From LMUY01 sp964242925 (lineage in GTDB: Bacteria > Pseudomonadota > Alphaproteobacteria > Acetobacterales > Acetobacteraceae), in contig CAXTBW010000002.1 in NCBI GenBank assembly GCA_964242925.1, positions 23,712 to 87,711 of the forward strand: a stretch of DNA of 64,000 bases, read 5' to 3'. The translations under genes were made by a program, and so were the position numbers. The notes under the pieces are model-generated. The model was not told where the DNA came from. It did no database searches and was given only the letters and a program-made list of their open reading frames with translations. Below are positions 25,340 through 33,341 of this stretch, one piece after another. How positions within the stretch are numbered: position 1 is the first letter of the stretch; each line of letters begins with the position of its first letter.

Positions 25340-25857
25340 CCATCCTCACCGACGAGATCCGCAGCTACATCGGTCGGCTAAGCGAACGGGTGACCGCCAC
25401 GGACGCGATCGAGCCGGGCGCGGTGCGGCGCTATGCCCAGGCGATCATGGCCGATCACGACCCCGACTACGCGCCAGACGCCGAACCCCCGCGTTATGGC
25501 GGGCCGATCGCGCCGCCGATCTACCCGGCGTTCATGTTCCGCCGCCCCTACGGCACGCCGGACGTGCTGAGCGAGCGGGCGGAAGATCCGGATTTCGACG
25601 GCCTGGTGTCGTCCGCCAGCGACGGCCTCCCCGAGTTGCCGCTGCCCGGCCGCGCGCTGCTGAACGGCGGCTCGGAGATCGAGTTCCTGCGCTATGCGCG
25701 GCACGGCGAGCAGGTCGTGCAGCAGTCTCGCTACGCCGACATCTACGAGCGGCAGGCGAAGGCCGGGCCTATGCTGTTCGTCATCGTGGAAACCGAGTAC
25801 CGCACCGCTGACGGCGAGCTGCTGCTGCGCGCGCGCAAGACCATCATTCGGCGCTGA
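25336..25857 (+). CDS. FAS1-like dehydratase / MaoC N-terminal hot-dog protein
   Basis: A 173-residue hot-dog-fold protein of the MaoC N-terminal (FAS1-type dehydratase) class. It has the N-terminal YAQAIMADHDPDYAPD region, APPIYPAFMF, ALLNGGSEIEFLRYARHGEQV and a final beta strand LLLRARKTIIRR. Members often pair with a second MaoC-like subunit to make a heteromeric enoyl-CoA hydratase. Here the candidate partner is the gene at 27125. The start overlaps the CoA-transferase stop, and the acyl-CoA dehydrogenase follows after 14 bp. Confidence 0.83.
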   Translation: MTILTDEIRSYIGRLSERVTATDAIEPGAVRRYAQAIMADHDPDYAPDAEPPRYGGPIAPPIYPAFMFRRPYGTPDVLSERAEDPDFDGLVSSASDGLPELPLPGRALLNGGSEIEFLRYARHGEQVVQQSRYADIYERQAKAGPMLFVIVETEYRTADGELLLRARKTIIRR

Positions 25858-25871
25858 GGAAGGACCGTCCT

Positions 25872-27128
25872 ATGACTCGTCACCCCGAGATCGCCCGCGA
25901 GGCCGAGGGCCATGCCGGTCACGCCGTCGCTTCCGACGAGGTCGGCGCCTACACGCTGCCGCCCTCCATCGTCGAGTACCGCGACCTGGCGCGCCGCATC
26001 GTCCGCGAGGAACTGATGCCGCTCGAACGCGAGTACCTCGCCAGCGACAAGCAGGCCTACGGCTTGCCGCCGACCACCAACATTCGCTCGGTATTCGACA
26101 AGTCGGTCGCGGACCGGCTGGAGGGGATCGCGCACGATAGCGGCTTGTTCAAGCTGCAGGTGCCCGAGGAGCATGGCGGCCCCGGTCTGTCATTGCTGGC
26201 GCAGGTGGTGATCGAGGAGGAGTTCAACTACTGCGCCGTCCCGTTCCCGTTCGCGACCGTGCCGAACATCCTCTACGAGTGCCGCGGCGACCAGGTGGAG
26301 CGCTTCCTCAACCCGGTGATCGAGGGCAAGCAGACCACCGCCTTCGCGCAGACGGAGCCGGGCGCCGGGTCCGACCCCGGGGGCATGATGACGACCCGCG
26401 CGGTGCATGACGGCGCCGGCTGGGTGTTGAACGGCACGAAGATGTGGATCTCCAACGCCGGCGATTGCGACACGCTGATGGTGCAGGCGCTGACCGACCC
26501 GGAGAAGCGCCAGCGCGGCGGCATCACCATGTTCCTGGTCTCGAAGGACAACCCGGGGATGGAAGTGGTGCGGCCCGGCATCGCTACCTGGCTCGGCCCG
26601 CGCGCGTCGCAGCACATCGTGAACTTCACGGACTGCCGCATCCCGGACAGCGACGTGCTGGGCGAGGTCGGCGGCGGCTTCACGCTCGGCCAGAAGTGGC
26701 TGACCATCCACGACCGGCTGATGCGCGGCCCCTACGCGCTGGGCAAGATGCAGCGCGGGCTCGACATGTCCGTGGAGTGGGCCAAGCAGCGCAAGACCTT
26801 CGGCAAGCTGATCGCCGAGCGCCAGGCGATCCAGTGGAAGCTGGTGGACATGTTCGTGGACATCCAGGCGCTGCGTTCCATGACCTACACCATGGCCGCG
26901 CGCGCCGACGCCGGGGAGGAACTGCGGGCCGAGGCGGCGCTGATCAAGATGTGCAGCGGCGATTGGGGGGCGCGCTGCCTCGACCACGCCATCCAGGTGC
27001 ACGGCGCGATGGGCGAGTCGCTCGAGCTGCCGCTGACGCTGTTCTACCGCATGCTGCGCCACGCTCAGATCGGCGGCGGGACCAGCGAGATCCAACGCGT
27101 GCTGATCGCGCGCAAGCTGCTGGCGTGA
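25872..27128 (+). CDS. Acyl-CoA dehydrogenase family protein
   Basis: A 418-residue flavoenzyme. AFAQTEPGAGSDPGGMMT and WVLNGTKMWISNAG are the family signatures for FAD and substrate binding; RKTFGKLIAERQAIQWKL and QVHGAMGESLELPLTLFYR follow. The C-terminal QIGGGTSEIQRVLIARKLL lacks the MCAD-type catalytic Glu (normally Y-E-G-T-S). An Asp in TIHDRLMRG falls near where isovaleryl- and long-chain enzymes place theirs. GAGGAAGGA precedes the ATG. It should oxidise the CoA ester made by the upstream transferase; the enzyme class is clear, the substrate is not. Confidence 0.9.
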   Translation: MTRHPEIAREAEGHAGHAVASDEVGAYTLPPSIVEYRDLARRIVREELMPLEREYLASDKQAYGLPPTTNIRSVFDKSVADRLEGIAHDSGLFKLQVPEEHGGPGLSLLAQVVIEEEFNYCAVPFPFATVPNILYECRGDQVERFLNPVIEGKQTTAFAQTEPGAGSDPGGMMTTRAVHDGAGWVLNGTKMWISNAGDCDTLMVQALTDPEKRQRGGITMFLVSKDNPGMEVVRPGIATWLGPRASQHIVNFTDCRIPDSDVLGEVGGGFTLGQKWLTIHDRLMRGPYALGKMQRGLDMSVEWAKQRKTFGKLIAERQAIQWKLVDMFVDIQALRSMTYTMAARADAGEELRAEAALIKMCSGDWGARCLDHAIQVHGAMGESLELPLTLFYRMLRHAQIGGGTSEIQRVLIARKLLA

Positions 27129-27607
27129 TTTTCGACGAACTCGCGGTCGGCCAGGAGGTCGGGCCGCTGCGCCATGGGCCGCTCACCACCGCGCACCTGA
27201 TGCGGTGGTCGGCGGCGATGGAGAACTGGCACAAGATCCATTACGATCAGCCTTTCGCCATCGGTCACGACAAGCTGCCCGGCCTGCTGATCAATGGTTC
27301 GCTGAAGCAGCAATTCATCGCTCAGATGCTGAAGGACTGGGTGGGCGCCGATGGCTGGGTGTGGAAGATCCGCTTCCAGTTCCGCGCCATGAACCTGGCG
27401 GGGGAGCGCTTGGCGATGTGGGGCCGGGTGACGGCGTTGCAGCGCGAGGCGTCCTACGGCCTAGCCGAACTTGAGCTGGGCATCCGCAACGAGGCCGGTC
27501 TGGAGTCGACGCCGGGCAGCGCCACAGTGGCGCTGCCTTTCCGGGACGGGTCGCCGGTGCCGTATCCATTTGCGCCGCCGTCTTCCACCAGCGTTGGCAA
27601 GGGCTGA
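27125..27607 (+). CDS. MaoC-like acyl dehydratase (second hot-dog subunit)
   Basis: A 160-residue MaoC-like protein starting with GTG at 27125, overlapping the dehydrogenase stop (GTGA). It begins IFDELAVGQEVGPLRHGPL, a standard MaoC opening, then LMRWSAAMENWHKIHYD with the hydratase-type N-W-H-x-I-H-Y-D region, and LLINGSLKQQFIAQML. Together with the FAS1-like protein at 25336 it probably forms an enoyl-CoA hydratase acting after the dehydrogenase. It is the last gene of this tight operon; a family-A repeat follows its stop codon. Confidence 0.83.
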   Translation: MIFDELAVGQEVGPLRHGPLTTAHLMRWSAAMENWHKIHYDQPFAIGHDKLPGLLINGSLKQQFIAQMLKDWVGADGWVWKIRFQFRAMNLAGERLAMWGRVTALQREASYGLAELELGIRNEAGLESTPGSATVALPFRDGSPVPYPFAPPSSTSVGKG

Positions 27608-27616
27608 ATCTTCGAT

Positions 27617-27719
27617 GCCGTCATTGCGAGGCCGCTTGGCCGAAGCAATCCAGGGCCACACACCCGAAACCCCCCGTGTTGCGCTGGATCGCCTTATCGT
27701 AAAGGACGGCTCGCAATGA
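27617..27719. repeat. Palindromic repeat, family A, copy 3
   Basis: Begins GCCGTCATTGCGAGGCCGC and ends GGACGGCTCGCAATGA, with GAAGCAATCCAGGG and GCTGGATCGCC inside: an imperfect palindrome whose ends are inverted copies. It fills almost all the space between the MaoC-like gene and the MmgE/PrpD gene. Confidence 0.85.
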
Positions 27720-27748
27720 ACCAAGTATCGCCTAATTAGGAGGATCCC

Positions 27749-29095
27749 ATGTCGCTCACCCGTGACCTTGGCCAGTTCGTCTCCGAGCTTTCACCGAACC
27801 GCGTCCCCGAGGAGGCGGCGCGGATCGCGCGCACTGGGTTTATCGATTGCGTCGGCGTCATGGTCGCGGGGCGCGACGAGGAGCCAACCCGCTTGCTGCG
27901 CGAGACGCTTGCCCCCGCTGGCGGGCCCGCCACGCTGTGCTTCAGCGAAGACAAAGCGAGCGCGCCCGATGCCGCCTGGATCAACGGCGTGGCCGGGCAC
28001 GCGCTGGACTACGATGACGTGGCATTGCGCGGACACCCGAGCACCGTGCTGGTCCCCGCCATCCTGGCCGAGGCTGAGGCGCTGGAACTGAGCGGGCGCG
28101 ACATGGTGACGGCTTACATTGCCGGCTATGAGACCTGGGCCGAGCTGGTTCAGCGCGACCGCGGCTTCCACCATGGCAAGGGCTGGCACCCGACCGGCAT
28201 CTTCGGCGCGATCGCGGCAGCTGCCGCCTGCGCCTCGCTGCGCCGGCTGGACCCGGCGAGCGCCACGCACGCGATCGCATTGGGCGCCTCCCAGAGCGCC
28301 GGGCTCATGGCGAACTTCGGCACCATGACCAAGCCGTTCCACGCCGGCCGGTCGGCGCATGCCGGGGTGATGGCCGCCCGCCTGGCTGCTGCAGGCTTCA
28401 CCGCCTCGCCCGACGCGCTGGAGCATCCACAGGGTTTCCTCGCCGCCGTGTCCCCGGCCGGCGACGTCGACCGCGACAGCCCGGCCACGGGGCTGAGCGC
28501 CGAGTGGCGGATCGTGCGCTCCGGGCTGAGCGTGAAGAAGTATCCCGCCTGCTACTGCACCCACCGCGCTATCGACGGCGCGCTGGAGTTGGTGCGCGAG
28601 CGCGACATCCGCGCGGATGACGTCGAGTCCGTTACGGTCAGCCTAAGCGAGAACTACGCGACCATCCTGCGCAATCATCGTCCGCAGACCGGGCTGTCCG
28701 CCAAGTTCAGCATCGAGTTTGCGATGGCCAGCGCCATCGTCGCGCGGCGGGTCGGGCTCTCGGAGCTGACCGACGGATTCGTGCAACGGGCGGACGTGCA
28801 GGCGTTGATGGAACGGGTGCGCATCGTGACGAATACGGACTACGACCCGGAGTCGGCTGGCGCCGCGGTGGCGGACCAGGTGACGATCCGCCTCACCGAT
28901 GGCGGCGTGCTGGAGGGCGAGCGCGTGCATCGCGCACGCGGCCACGCGGACCGCCCGCTGGCGGAGGCTGACCTGTTCGCCAAGTTCGAGGACTGTCTGA
29001 ACGTCGGCCACTCGTCCATCCCGCCCGCCGTGCTGTTCGAGCGTCTGCGCGCGATGGAGCACGCCTCCGCCCGCTCGCTGACCGCCTTGCACTGA
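27749..29095 (+). CDS. MmgE/PrpD family protein
   Basis: A 448-residue protein of the 2-methylcitrate dehydratase / cis-aconitate decarboxylase superfamily. Typical regions are INGVAGHALDYDDVALRGHP, IAGYETWAELV, GWHPTGIFGAIAAAAA, MTKPFHAGRSAHAGVMAA and YPACYCTHRAIDGAL. TAGGAGGA is a near-perfect ribosome-binding site. Family members dehydrate, isomerise or decarboxylate tricarboxylic or branched acids; bacterial members in acyl-CoA clusters are mostly uncharacterised. It follows the CoA-transferase operon after a repeat, so it may act on the same carbon source. PrpD activity itself is not implied: no prpB or prpC is present. Confidence 0.87.
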   Translation: MSLTRDLGQFVSELSPNRVPEEAARIARTGFIDCVGVMVAGRDEEPTRLLRETLAPAGGPATLCFSEDKASAPDAAWINGVAGHALDYDDVALRGHPSTVLVPAILAEAEALELSGRDMVTAYIAGYETWAELVQRDRGFHHGKGWHPTGIFGAIAAAAACASLRRLDPASATHAIALGASQSAGLMANFGTMTKPFHAGRSAHAGVMAARLAAAGFTASPDALEHPQGFLAAVSPAGDVDRDSPATGLSAEWRIVRSGLSVKKYPACYCTHRAIDGALELVRERDIRADDVESVTVSLSENYATILRNHRPQTGLSAKFSIEFAMASAIVARRVGLSELTDGFVQRADVQALMERVRIVTNTDYDPESAGAAVADQVTIRLTDGGVLEGERVHRARGHADRPLAEADLFAKFEDCLNVGHSSIPPAVLFERLRAMEHASARSLTALH

Positions 29096-29106
29096 CGGCC
29101 GCATCT

Positions 29107-29231
29107 TCTCCCTCTCCTGCGGGCGGGAGAGGGACGGGGTGGGGGTGCGAGTGACGCGGCAGCCTAAGCATGTTCCGCGTTTGACTGGCCCTCACCCCGG
29201 CCCTCTCCCGTGAAGAACGTGAGAGGGGGAA
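29107..29231. repeat. Double-hairpin repeat, family C, copy 1
   Basis: Two inverted units, CTCCCTCTCCTGCGGGCGGGAG with GACGGGGTGGGGGTG, and CCCTCACCCCGGCCCTCTC with a second hairpin. It lies between the convergent MmgE/PrpD and enoyl-CoA hydratase genes and may act as a bidirectional terminator. Confidence 0.82.
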
Positions 29232-29241
29232 GCAAAGCTGG

Positions 29242-30036
29242 TCAGCGCCCCTTGAACACCGGCTTGCGCTTCTCGCTGAACGACAACACGCCCTCCCGGC
29301 GATCCTCGGTGGGCACCATCCGATTATACGCCTCGATCTCGAACAGCATGCCGTCCGTCAGGGTCATCGACAGACCGTGGTGCATTGATCGCTTGGCCTG
29401 ACGGATCGAGATGGGCGCGTTGCCGGCGATCGCCACCGCGATCTCCAGCGCGTCGGCCAGCAGGCTCCCCGGCTCGCAAACCCGGTTGACCATGCCCCAG
29501 CGCTCGGCGTCCTCGGCGGACCACGGCCGGCCGCTCAGCAGCAGCTCCTTGGCGCGGCGCTCGCCCACGGCGCGAGGCAGGGTCTGCGTGCCGCCGGCGC
29601 CCGGCATGATGCCGATCGTCACTTCCGGCAGCGCAAATCGGGCGGTGCGCGCGGCGTAGATGAAGTCGCACGCCAACGCCATCTCGCAGCCGCCGCCGTA
29701 GGCTGCGCCATTCACCGCGGCAATCACGGGAACCGGACAGGCGATCTGCGCCGCCACTTTGCGTTCGAAGATATGGTGCTGCGCCTGCCACTCGGCGTCG
29801 GTCATCCCGCGCCGCTGCTTCAAATCCCCGCCGGCGCAAAACGCGCGCTCGCCGGCCCCGGTCAGGATCACCGCGCGGCACGTGTCCGGGTGCGCGGCCA
29901 ACTCGCCGAACACGTCGAGCATGTCCAGGCCCATCTGCGTCGTCATCGCGTTCATCGCCGCCGGGCGATTCATAATGAGCTGCAGCACGTCCGGATGCGG
30001 GCGCTCCACTAGGATTGTTTCGTAGCTCGCCTGCAT
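29242..30036 (-). CDS. Enoyl-CoA hydratase/isomerase (crotonase family)
   Basis: A 264-residue crotonase. GERAFCAGGDLKQR makes the oxyanion-hole region, AAVNGAAYGGGCEMALACDF carries the first Glu and RFALPEVTIGIMPGAGGTQTL the second, so both hydratase glutamates appear present. FKGR at the C-terminus and FSEKRKPVF are normal endings. It is divergent from the acyl-CoA ligase with 59 bp between starts. It could hydrate the enoyl-CoA in the same pathway or belong to general fatty-acid degradation. Confidence 0.92.
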   Translation of the reverse strand: MQASYETILVERPHPDVLQLIMNRPAAMNAMTTQMGLDMLDVFGELAAHPDTCRAVILTGAGERAFCAGGDLKQRRGMTDAEWQAQHHIFERKVAAQIACPVPVIAAVNGAAYGGGCEMALACDFIYAARTARFALPEVTIGIMPGAGGTQTLPRAVGERRAKELLLSGRPWSAEDAERWGMVNRVCEPGSLLADALEIAVAIAGNAPISIRQAKRSMHHGLSMTLTDGMLFEIEAYNRMVPTEDRREGVLSFSEKRKPVFKGR

Positions 30037-30095
30037 GTCACCCTCCGCTCCGTGCGCGCCGCATCATCGCGCCCGCGGCCACGGGAGTCCACGCC

Positions 30096-31610
30096 ATGTC
30101 CTCCGAGACGCTATCCCGCGCCGCCGCCTGCGCCACCGCCGTGCAACGCTTCGGCAGCCGCATCGCCGTGACCGACCGCGAGGGGCAGACCACCTACGCC
30201 GCGCTGTTCCGCCGCGCCGCTGGCCTGGCGCAACAACTGATCCAGGCTGGCGTGCAACCCGGCAACCCCGTGGCGAGCTTCGTCCGCAACGGCATTCCGG
30301 CCGTCTGGGCCAGCTACGGCATCAGCCTGTCCGGCGCGGCGGAGGTCGCCTTGAACACGGGCCTGAACGACGCCGACCGGCGGCACTGCCTGTCGCTGTC
30401 CGGCGTCCGGCACGTCGTCGCCGCTCCGCATGATGTCGGTTTGTTCGACGGCCTCGGCCTGCGCGTCCACGACACCGACGCGGTTCCTGAACGCAAGCTG
30501 GCGCCTGCCGAACTGCCCTTGGTCGCCTGGGACGGCTGGGCGCGCATCGGCTTCACCTCCGGCACGACGGGGGCGCCGAAAGGCATCGTCACGAGCCAGC
30601 GCGGCCGGTGGATGGGCAACCTGCTGCAGCGCGCCACCATGCCGCACCGGCCCGGCCCGCACAGCCGGCTGCTGCTGATGACGCCGTTCTCCCACGGCGC
30701 CAGCCTGCTGACGCACGCCATGCTCGAGGTCGGCGGCTCCGTCCTTCTGCTCGACGGCGTCGACCCGGTGTTCGTCATCGCCGCCATCCAGCGCGCCGAG
30801 GTGGACGAGATGTTCGCGCCGCCGACCGTGCTGGCGAAGATCGTCGCCGCGGCGGAGGGCATGACGCTGCCCGGCCTGCGCACGATCTACTGCGGCACCG
30901 CCGTGCTGTCGCCGCGGCTCTATGCGCGGGCGCGCGCCATCTTTGGGCCGGTTATCCGCATCACCTACGGCAAGACCGAGATCGTGAACCCAATCACCGT
31001 GCTGGAGGCGGCGGAGACGGATGCCTGGTACGAGGAAGGCGGTCCGCACGCCGACGCCTGCGTCGGTTGGCCCGCCGCCGGGGTGGATGTGGTGATCGAT
31101 GCAGAGCCGGGCGCGGTCGGGGAGGTTCGCCTCCGAGGTCACCAGATGATGGCGGGCACGCTGCGGGCGGATGGCTACGAGGCGCTGCCGCCGGGCGCGT
31201 TCCACGACACCGGGGACCTCGGTTACTTCGACCCGCACGGCCGGCTGCACCTGGTCGGCCGCGCCGCGGACGTCATCAAGACGGGCGGGTACAAGGTGGC
31301 GCCGGAGGAAGTCGAGCGCGTGCTGGCCGCCGCCCTAGGGCAGGGCGAGGTGGCGGCATTCGGCGTCGCGTCCGAATACTGGGGCGAGGTGATCGTGGCG
31401 GTGGCGGAGAATCCCGGCCCTGGCTGGGAGGCCGCGCTACGGGAAGCCGCCGCCGGAATGACCGCCTACAAGCGGCCGCGCGCATTCCTGGCGCTAGAGG
31501 AACTGCCTCGGAACGCGATGCTGAAGATCAGCCGCAAGGCGGTGCGGGAGCGGATCATGGCGACACACCGGCTGATCGACGGTCCGAGGCCTCTGCTGGA
31601 GGAAGCCTAG
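30096..31610 (+). CDS. AMP-forming acyl-CoA ligase (ANL superfamily)
   Basis: A 504-residue adenylate-forming enzyme. The P-loop-like motif reads GFTSGTTGAPKGIV, the adenine-binding region ITYGKTEI, then FHDTGDLGYFD with the ribose-binding Asp, and the C-terminal hinge and catalytic lysine region GRAADVIKTGGYKVAPEEVE and PRNAMLKISRKAVRE. It would activate a carboxylic acid with ATP and CoA. GGGAG sits nine bases before the ATG at 30096; the longer open frame upstream to 30015 has no such site. It may feed the same CoA-ester pathway as the neighbouring genes. Confidence 0.92.
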   Translation: MSSETLSRAAACATAVQRFGSRIAVTDREGQTTYAALFRRAAGLAQQLIQAGVQPGNPVASFVRNGIPAVWASYGISLSGAAEVALNTGLNDADRRHCLSLSGVRHVVAAPHDVGLFDGLGLRVHDTDAVPERKLAPAELPLVAWDGWARIGFTSGTTGAPKGIVTSQRGRWMGNLLQRATMPHRPGPHSRLLLMTPFSHGASLLTHAMLEVGGSVLLLDGVDPVFVIAAIQRAEVDEMFAPPTVLAKIVAAAEGMTLPGLRTIYCGTAVLSPRLYARARAIFGPVIRITYGKTEIVNPITVLEAAETDAWYEEGGPHADACVGWPAAGVDVVIDAEPGAVGEVRLRGHQMMAGTLRADGYEALPPGAFHDTGDLGYFDPHGRLHLVGRAADVIKTGGYKVAPEEVERVLAAALGQGEVAAFGVASEYWGEVIVAVAENPGPGWEAALREAAAGMTAYKRPRAFLALEELPRNAMLKISRKAVRERIMATHRLIDGPRPLLEEA

Positions 31611-31713
31611 CGTCGCGACCGCCTATACGTGTCGTCCACATCGGCTGCGCAACGTCTTGAGGGCCGCTGACGACTCGATGCAAATTCCATCGCGGTATCG
31701 ATACAGAGTAACC

Positions 31714-32121
31714 ATGCGCACTTTGACGAGCCTGGGGTTTATCGCGGCGTGGAGCGTGCTTGGCGGGGTGGCGATGTCGCCCGCGAACGCGCAACCGATG
31801 CCGGGTCAGTGCGTCGATCTGCGCGGGACTTGGGCCAGCAACAGTGATTTCACGATCGGTCTGCAACAGGCCGGCTGCGACGTGCAGTCCACATTCACGC
31901 AGGCGCAGGGATACGATCACTCGATCCAAGGCCAATGCGCCGGCAATCAGTGCACCTGGAGCGTGTCGCGGCACGACCTGTCGAACGACTGCCAGACTGT
32001 TCTCTACGAGGTGGCGACGATGCTTGATTCCAACCATTTCCGGACGGTCGTGAACGGGTCCGATGGCCGGTGCGAACTGCCGAGCAACTATTCGGAGACG
32101 CGGATCTACCGCCGCATCTGA
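31714..32121 (+). CDS. Small secreted six-cysteine protein, function unknown
   Basis: A 135-residue protein with a clear Sec signal peptide (MRTLTSLGFIAAWSVLGGV, cleavage near ANA-Q). The mature part of about 109 residues contains six cysteines spread over the chain (in GQCVD, AGCDV, GQCAG, NQCTW, NDCQT and GRCEL), which suggests three disulfides. A DLRGTWASNSDFTI start and repeated beta-like segments suggest a small beta-barrel or lipocalin-like fold, but I do not recognise a family. Upstream in-frame ATG codons at 31657 and 31678 would put residues before the signal peptide, so 31714 is preferred. It is convergent with the DUF3592 gene. Confidence 0.7.
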   Translation: MRTLTSLGFIAAWSVLGGVAMSPANAQPMPGQCVDLRGTWASNSDFTIGLQQAGCDVQSTFTQAQGYDHSIQGQCAGNQCTWSVSRHDLSNDCQTVLYEVATMLDSNHFRTVVNGSDGRCELPSNYSETRIYRRI

Positions 32122-32140
32122 CCCGTCATCTGGGTCGATC

Positions 32141-32542
32141 TCAGCCATAGCGGCCGCCGACCCGGGCGCGGAAGCCGAGCAGCGGCAGGACGTTGAACCC
32201 CACCCCGGCTGGAAGCATCCAAAGCGGGCTGATCCACCGGGTCCATAGGTCGTCCACCATCGCCGTGCCGGCCGGGTCGCTCGGGTCGTAGACGACCGGG
32301 AGTTGCGTCCCGGGCGGCCTGGAAACGATCGAGAAGCTGGGCGGGAACTCGATCGCGGCGCCGGAGGCCGTCGTGAAGCCGATCCGCCAGTGCGACCCGG
32401 TGGGGAGCATCACGCCGGTCGCGCGCGCGCCATGCGCCAGCAATGCCTGGACCGAATACACCCGCCAGCCCGTGAAGCAGAGCAGGCCGACGCCGACGAT
32501 CATCAACAGGATCGTCGGCGCGTCGCGTGGCAACCTACGCAT
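32141..32542 (-). CDS. DUF3592 membrane protein
   Basis: A 133-residue protein with two membrane helices (residues 10-30 and about 105-123) flanking an extracytoplasmic beta domain. PVVYDPSDPAGTAMVDD followed by LWMLPAGVGFNVL is characteristic of DUF3592, whose role is unknown. Its start overlaps the DUF72 stop by eight bases, making it the last gene of the prfB-DUF72-DUF3592 group. Confidence 0.78.
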   Translation of the reverse strand: MRRLPRDAPTILLMIVGVGLLCFTGWRVYSVQALLAHGARATGVMLPTGSHWRIGFTTASGAAIEFPPSFSIVSRPPGTQLPVVYDPSDPAGTAMVDDLWTRWISPLWMLPAGVGFNVLPLLGFRARVGGRYG

Positions 32543-33341
32543 CCGCCGTCAGCCGCAGGAACGCCTGGGCGGCATCGGGCGCGCGCACCTTGTCGCCGCT
32601 GATGAAGAACACGAAGCACGCGCGCGGTGCGGCATCGGCCGGCGGCTCGGTGCTTGGCAGGTCGTCCACCGGCTGGCCCGCGGTCCAACGCCGCACCCGC
32701 GCGGCCCAGGCGGCGAGCGCGTCGGCCGCGTAGCCGTCAGGCTCCGCCTCCGCGTTGCGCTGCAGCCGGGCGTAGACGAACGGCGCGGTGAGGTCGCCGC
32801 GCAGCGACTGCTTGTCGGAGTCGATAATCGCCGCCGCGACCCCATGGCGACGCAGCATCGCCACCCATTCGGGATTGACGAAGCTCTCGTGCCGCGCTTC
32901 GACCACGTGGCGCAGCGTCATGCCGCGATGTGTGGCCGGCAGCAGCGCCAGGAAGGTCTCGAACGCGGCCGGGTCAAACTGGCGGAACGGCGGGAACTGC
33001 CACAGGATGGGGCCGAGCCGGTCGCCCAACTCCACCAGGCCGGAGTCCAGGAAGCGCGCGATCGACGGCTCGGATTCGGCCAGCGCCGTCCGGTGCGTGG
33101 TAACCCGCGGCGCCTTCAGCGCGAAGACGAAGCCGTCCGGCGTCTCCGCCCGCCACTTGGCGAAGCTGGCCGGGGTCTGCGTGCGATAGAAGGTGCCGTT
33201 GATCTCGATGGCGGTCAGTTTGCCGGCGGCGTAGGCCAGTTCCTTGGCGTGCGTCAGGCCCGGCGGGTAGAAGCGCCCGCGCCACGGGGCGAAGGTCCAG
33301 CCGCCGATCCCGACGTGAACGCTCATTGCGTCAGCGGTCAT
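32535..33341 (-). CDS. DUF72 family TIM-barrel protein (YecE-like)
   Basis: A 268-residue DUF72 protein. It opens with VGIGGWTFAPWRGRFYPPG, followed by AIEINGTFYRTQTPASFAKW, FVFALKAPRVTTH, LGPILWQFPPFRQFD, and a late YARLQRN and CFVFFISGDK. DUF72 proteins have a TIM-barrel-like fold and no established activity. The ATG at 33341 overlaps the prfB stop codon (ATGA), so its translation is probably coupled to release factor 2; an in-frame ATG at 33326 is the alternative. Confidence 0.87.
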   Translation of the reverse strand: MTADAMSVHVGIGGWTFAPWRGRFYPPGLTHAKELAYAAGKLTAIEINGTFYRTQTPASFAKWRAETPDGFVFALKAPRVTTHRTALAESEPSIARFLDSGLVELGDRLGPILWQFPPFRQFDPAAFETFLALLPATHRGMTLRHVVEARHESFVNPEWVAMLRRHGVAAAIIDSDKQSLRGDLTAPFVYARLQRNAEAEPDGYAADALAAWAARVRRWTAGQPVDDLPSTEPPADAAPRACFVFFISGDKVRAPDAAQAFLRLTADA

